From: Amycolatopsis antarctica
GTDB taxonomy: Bacteria; Actinomycetota; Actinomycetes; Mycobacteriales; Pseudonocardiaceae
DNA length: 64,000 bases
Assembly (NCBI RefSeq): GCF_002262875.1
Contig: NZ_NKYE01000010.1
Location: forward strand, 1 to 64,000
Direction of reading: 5' to 3'
Program-made: the position numbers and the translations under genes
Shown here: positions 61,778 to 64,000 of the stretch, one piece after another
Layout: each line of letters starts with the position of its first letter
Numbering within the stretch: position 1 is the stretch's first letter
The notes under the pieces: generated by a model
The model's database searches: none
Seen by the model: the letters and a program-made list of their open reading frames with translations, nothing else
Told to the model about the DNA's origin: nothing

Positions 61778-62887
61778 TCAGCGGATCCGGCCGGCCAGCA
61801 CGTCCGCCAGATCCGCAGGCCGGGGACGGTCGAGCTGCGCGTAACCGCAGGAAGCGGGCTCGCGATCCGGACGCCAGCGTGCGAACTGCGCGGGATGCCG
61901 GAAGCGGAAGCCCTCCATATAGTCGTAGCGCACCTCCAGCACGCGGTCCGGGCGCAGTGGCACGAACGACAGGTCCCGCGCGGCGTCCCAACGGGTGCCG
62001 CCGCGGCCCGAGCCCGCGCGTCCGGCCACCACCTCGGCCACCCACGACCACGGGTGGTCCTCGATACCGGTGACCAGTGGCCGCAGTTCGTCGAAGAGTT
62101 CCCTTCGCCGCGCCATCGGGAACGCCGCCGCCACACCCACCGGGACGAGCCCGCCGCGCTGGTCCGTCCAGCCGGTCGTCTCCGCCCAGGCACCCGCGTC
62201 GTCGTGCAGGCCGAGCAGCAGCGAGCCGATCAGGCCCGGGCCCGACTTGTGCACTCGGTAGCCCGCGAGTACGCAGTCGGCGGTGCGCACGTGCTTCACC
62301 TTCGCCATGGCCCGCCGGTTCGGCAGGTAGGGCAGGTCTGGGTCCTTTGCGATCAGGCCGTCCAGTCCCGCTCCCTCGAACGCCGTGAACCAGCGCGCGG
62401 CGACGGCCGGGTCGGTGGTGAGCGGCGTGAGGTGGATCGGGGCCCGCGCGCCCAGCAGGGCCCGCTCCAGCACGCAACGCCTGCGGTGGAACGGATCCGG
62501 CGTGTGGTCGGTCTCGCCGAGGGCCAGCATGTCGAAGGCCACGAACCTGGCCGGGCTGCGCTCGGCGAGCGTGGCCACCCGGCTTGCCGCCGGATGCACC
62601 CGTTGTTGCAGCGCGAAGAAGTCGAGGCCACCGGATGCCCCCTCGACGACGATCTCCCCGTCGAGGACGCAGCGCGAGGGCAGGTCGTGCCGGAACGCCG
62701 CGACCAGATCGGGGAAGTACCGGGTCAGTGACCTGCGGCCGCGGCTGCCGATCTCCACGTCCTCGCCGTCGCGGAAAACGACGGCCCGGAACCCGTCCCA
62801 CTTCGGCTCGTACGAACAGCCGTCGGGAATCTCCCGGGCCGGTCTCGCCAGCATCGGCGCGACCGGCGGCATGACGGGAAGCTGCAT
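61778..62887 (-). CDS. ATP-dependent DNA ligase (LigC/LigD ligase-domain type)
   Basis: The 369-residue protein has nucleotidyltransferase motif I YEPKWDGFRAVVF with the Lys that takes AMP. CVLDGEIVVEG is motif III. FVAFDMLALG is motif IIIa. GLDGLIAKDPDLPY is motif IV. MAKVKHVRTADCVLAGYRVH is motif V. A C-terminal OB domain follows, with WVAEVVAGRAG and VLEVRYDYMEGFRFRHP. Such ligases seal nicks and breaks in non-homologous end joining or backup repair. The ATG at 62887 (MQLPVMPPVAPMLA) fits the family start; a GTG further up lies in a terminator hairpin. It is probably the first gene of the repair unit. Confidence 0.93.
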   Translation of the reverse strand: MQLPVMPPVAPMLARPAREIPDGCSYEPKWDGFRAVVFRDGEDVEIGSRGRRSLTRYFPDLVAAFRHDLPSRCVLDGEIVVEGASGGLDFFALQQRVHPAASRVATLAERSPARFVAFDMLALGETDHTPDPFHRRRCVLERALLGARAPIHLTPLTTDPAVAARWFTAFEGAGLDGLIAKDPDLPYLPNRRAMAKVKHVRTADCVLAGYRVHKSGPGLIGSLLLGLHDDAGAWAETTGWTDQRGGLVPVGVAAAFPMARRRELFDELRPLVTGIEDHPWSWVAEVVAGRAGSGRGGTRWDAARDLSFVPLRPDRVLEVRYDYMEGFRFRHPAQFARWRPDREPASCGYAQLDRPRPADLADVLAGRIR

Positions 62888-62935
62888 CCCCCCATCGTCG
62901 CCGTCCTCTCGCGCCGGCGCACACGCGAGGATGCG

Positions 62936-62975
62936 GTGTCCGTCGTGGACGGTGGTCACCGTCCACGACGGACAC
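62936..62975 (-). terminator. Strong terminator after the aminomutase gene
   Basis: GTGTCCGTCGTGGACGGTG and its exact reverse complement are separated by only two bases, a 40-bp hairpin. It begins 6 bp after the stop of the MIO-family gene (read on the minus strand) and ends 48 bp before the ligase start. It should end the aminomutase transcript and make the repair genes a separate unit. Confidence 0.85.
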
Positions 62976-62981
62976 GGGTAC

Positions 62982-64000
62982 TCAGATGAGCTCGGTCCCC
63001 GCCGCGGTGACCGCGGCGAGGAACACCCCCCGGGAGATGGCGTCCGCGACGGCCTCGATGTCGTCGGCCATGTAGCGGTCGCGGTCCAGGGTGGGCACCA
63101 GGGAGCGCACCGCGTGATAGGTCGCCCTGCCGGACGGGCTCAGGCCCTCGTAGCGGCCGGAAATGTCGACGGCCTGCGCCGCGGCCATGAACTCCACGGC
63201 GAGGATCTTCTCGTTGTTCCTCAGGACCCGGCGCGCGTTGCGGGTGGAGATCAGGCCCATGCTCACGACGTCCTGGTTGTCGCCGTTCGACGGCACGCTC
63301 TGGGTGCTGGCCGGCCCGATCGTCCGGTTCTCCGCGACCAGGGCCGTCGCCGGGTACTGCGCACCGGCGAACCCACTGTTGAGTCCCGGATCCCCGGTGA
63401 CCAGGAACTCCGGCAGCCCGTAGTTGAGGTGGCGGTTCAGCACCCGGTTGGTCCGCCGTTCGGACAGCACGCCGAGTTGGGTCAGCGCGATCGTGCAGAA
63501 GTCCATGGCGAACGCGATCGGCTGCCCGTGGAAGTTGGCGCCGTGGAAGATCTCCTGCCCCTCGAAGAACAACGGGTTGTCGTTGGCCGAGTTCAGTTCG
63601 ATCTCCAGCGTGGACACCGCGTGGTGGAGCGTGTCGCGGACGGCGCCGAGGACCTGCGGGATCGCCCGCAGCGAGTACGCCTTCTGCAGGTACACCTTGG
63701 TGCGCTGCACGTCGCCGTCACCGGAGTCGTCGGCACCGGCCGCGACCTGGTCGCGCAGGTTCGCGTGCTCGACGGTGAGCGTGCTACCGCTCATCAGAGC
63801 CCGCATGTTCGCGGCGGTGTCGATCTGCCCGCGATGCGGCCGGGCGATCTCGTGCCCCTCCGGCAGGAACGGACTCGTCGAACCCTGCAGCGTCTCGATG
63901 ACCAGCGCGGTGACGATCTCCGCCTGCCGCACCTGATCCAGCGCCCGCGCGGTGACCAGGGACCCGACCCCGGTCATCGCCGAGGTGCCGTTGATCAGCG
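62982..64000 (-). CDS. MIO-family aromatic amino acid ammonia-lyase/tyrosine 2,3-aminomutase (C-terminal part)
   Basis: The 339 visible residues start LINGTSAMTGVGSL and run to AAGTELI; the N-terminus with the Ala-Ser-Gly MIO triad lies beyond the right edge. The sequence shows QKAYSLRAIPQVLGAVRDT, IELNSANDNPLFF, IFHGANFHGQPIAFAMDF, and ENRTIGPASTQSVPSNGDNQ then DVVSMGLIS. These residues line the active site of histidine, tyrosine and phenylalanine lyases and aminomutases. From recall, the segments are very close to SgcC4, the tyrosine aminomutase that makes beta-tyrosine for C-1027. With an enediyne PKS nearby, an aminomutase role is more likely than hutH, but the distinguishing residues are mostly out of view. 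Confidence 0.88.
   Translation of the reverse strand, partial: LINGTSAMTGVGSLVTARALDQVRQAEIVTALVIETLQGSTSPFLPEGHEIARPHRGQIDTAANMRALMSGSTLTVEHANLRDQVAAGADDSGDGDVQRTKVYLQKAYSLRAIPQVLGAVRDTLHHAVSTLEIELNSANDNPLFFEGQEIFHGANFHGQPIAFAMDFCTIALTQLGVLSERRTNRVLNRHLNYGLPEFLVTGDPGLNSGFAGAQYPATALVAENRTIGPASTQSVPSNGDNQDVVSMGLISTRNARRVLRNNEKILAVEFMAAAQAVDISGRYEGLSPSGRATYHAVRSLVPTLDRDRYMADDIEAVADAISRGVFLAAVTAAGTELI

Noticed and set aside
62982..64000. Histidine ammonia-lyase (hutH) as the identity of the edge gene
   Set aside because: The segment resembles the tyrosine aminomutase SgcC4 very closely in recalled motifs, and the neighbours are enediyne genes, not hut genes. It cannot be fully excluded without the N-terminus.

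Overview
The window is high-GC actinomycete DNA with strong G/C preference at third codon positions, many GTG starts and short intergenic gaps. An EmbA/B/C-type arabinosyltransferase (14535-17660) points to an arabinogalactan-making lineage. Together with an adjacent parE/parC pair and an enediyne gene cluster, this suggests Pseudonocardiaceae (Amycolatopsis, Saccharomonospora, Actinoalloteichus or relatives). The family assignment is inference; no 16S or tRNA gene is present to anchor it.

The left part (1-41 kb) is mostly chromosomal housekeeping. It holds a pyruvate oxidase-type TPP enzyme, a phosphotransferase-fold protein, a CoA-transferase remnant, a fused FAD/Fe-S dehydrogenase, gltB-gltD, a PASTA protein, a CobU-type kinase, the arabinosyltransferase and an ABC-2 transporter operon ending in a small XRE regulator. 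Next come ilvD, tex, a GreA-like factor, an ArsR-controlled P450-like/PEP-mutase pair, a cold-shock protein with a pentapeptide-repeat protein, an epoxide hydrolase-like protein, and metE under a cobalamin riboswitch. A DUF222/HNH gene, a topoisomerase IV pair and a secreted SGNH hydrolase complete this part. Three arrays of a 22-bp repeat lie just downstream of stop codons, each on the coding strand of the preceding gene.

The right part (about 41.0-64.0 kb, continuing past the edge) is one side of an enediyne biosynthetic gene cluster. It contains the iterative enediyne PKS (KS-AT-ACP-KR-DH-PPTase), its hotdog thioesterase and a flavin reductase in one tight minus-strand unit. It also has an AraC regulator, two glycosyltransferases and an aminodeoxysugar set (4,6-dehydratase, C-methyltransferase, sugar aminotransferase, N-methyltransferase), an MDR oxidoreductase, and at the edge an MIO-family lyase/aminomutase closely resembling the C-1027 tyrosine aminomutase. 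The gene set predicts a warhead carrying an N-methylated, C-methylated aminosugar and a beta-tyrosine-type appendage, as in C-1027 or maduropeptin.

Between the sugar genes and the aminomutase sits a three-gene DNA-repair unit: an ATP-dependent DNA ligase, a DrrC-length UvrA paralogue and a LigD-type polymerase/primase. In a cluster whose product should break DNA, this looks like a dedicated repair-based self-resistance module, and it is the most interesting hypothesis here. The usual enediyne companions E3, E4 and E5 are not next to the PKS and must lie outside the window if they are present.
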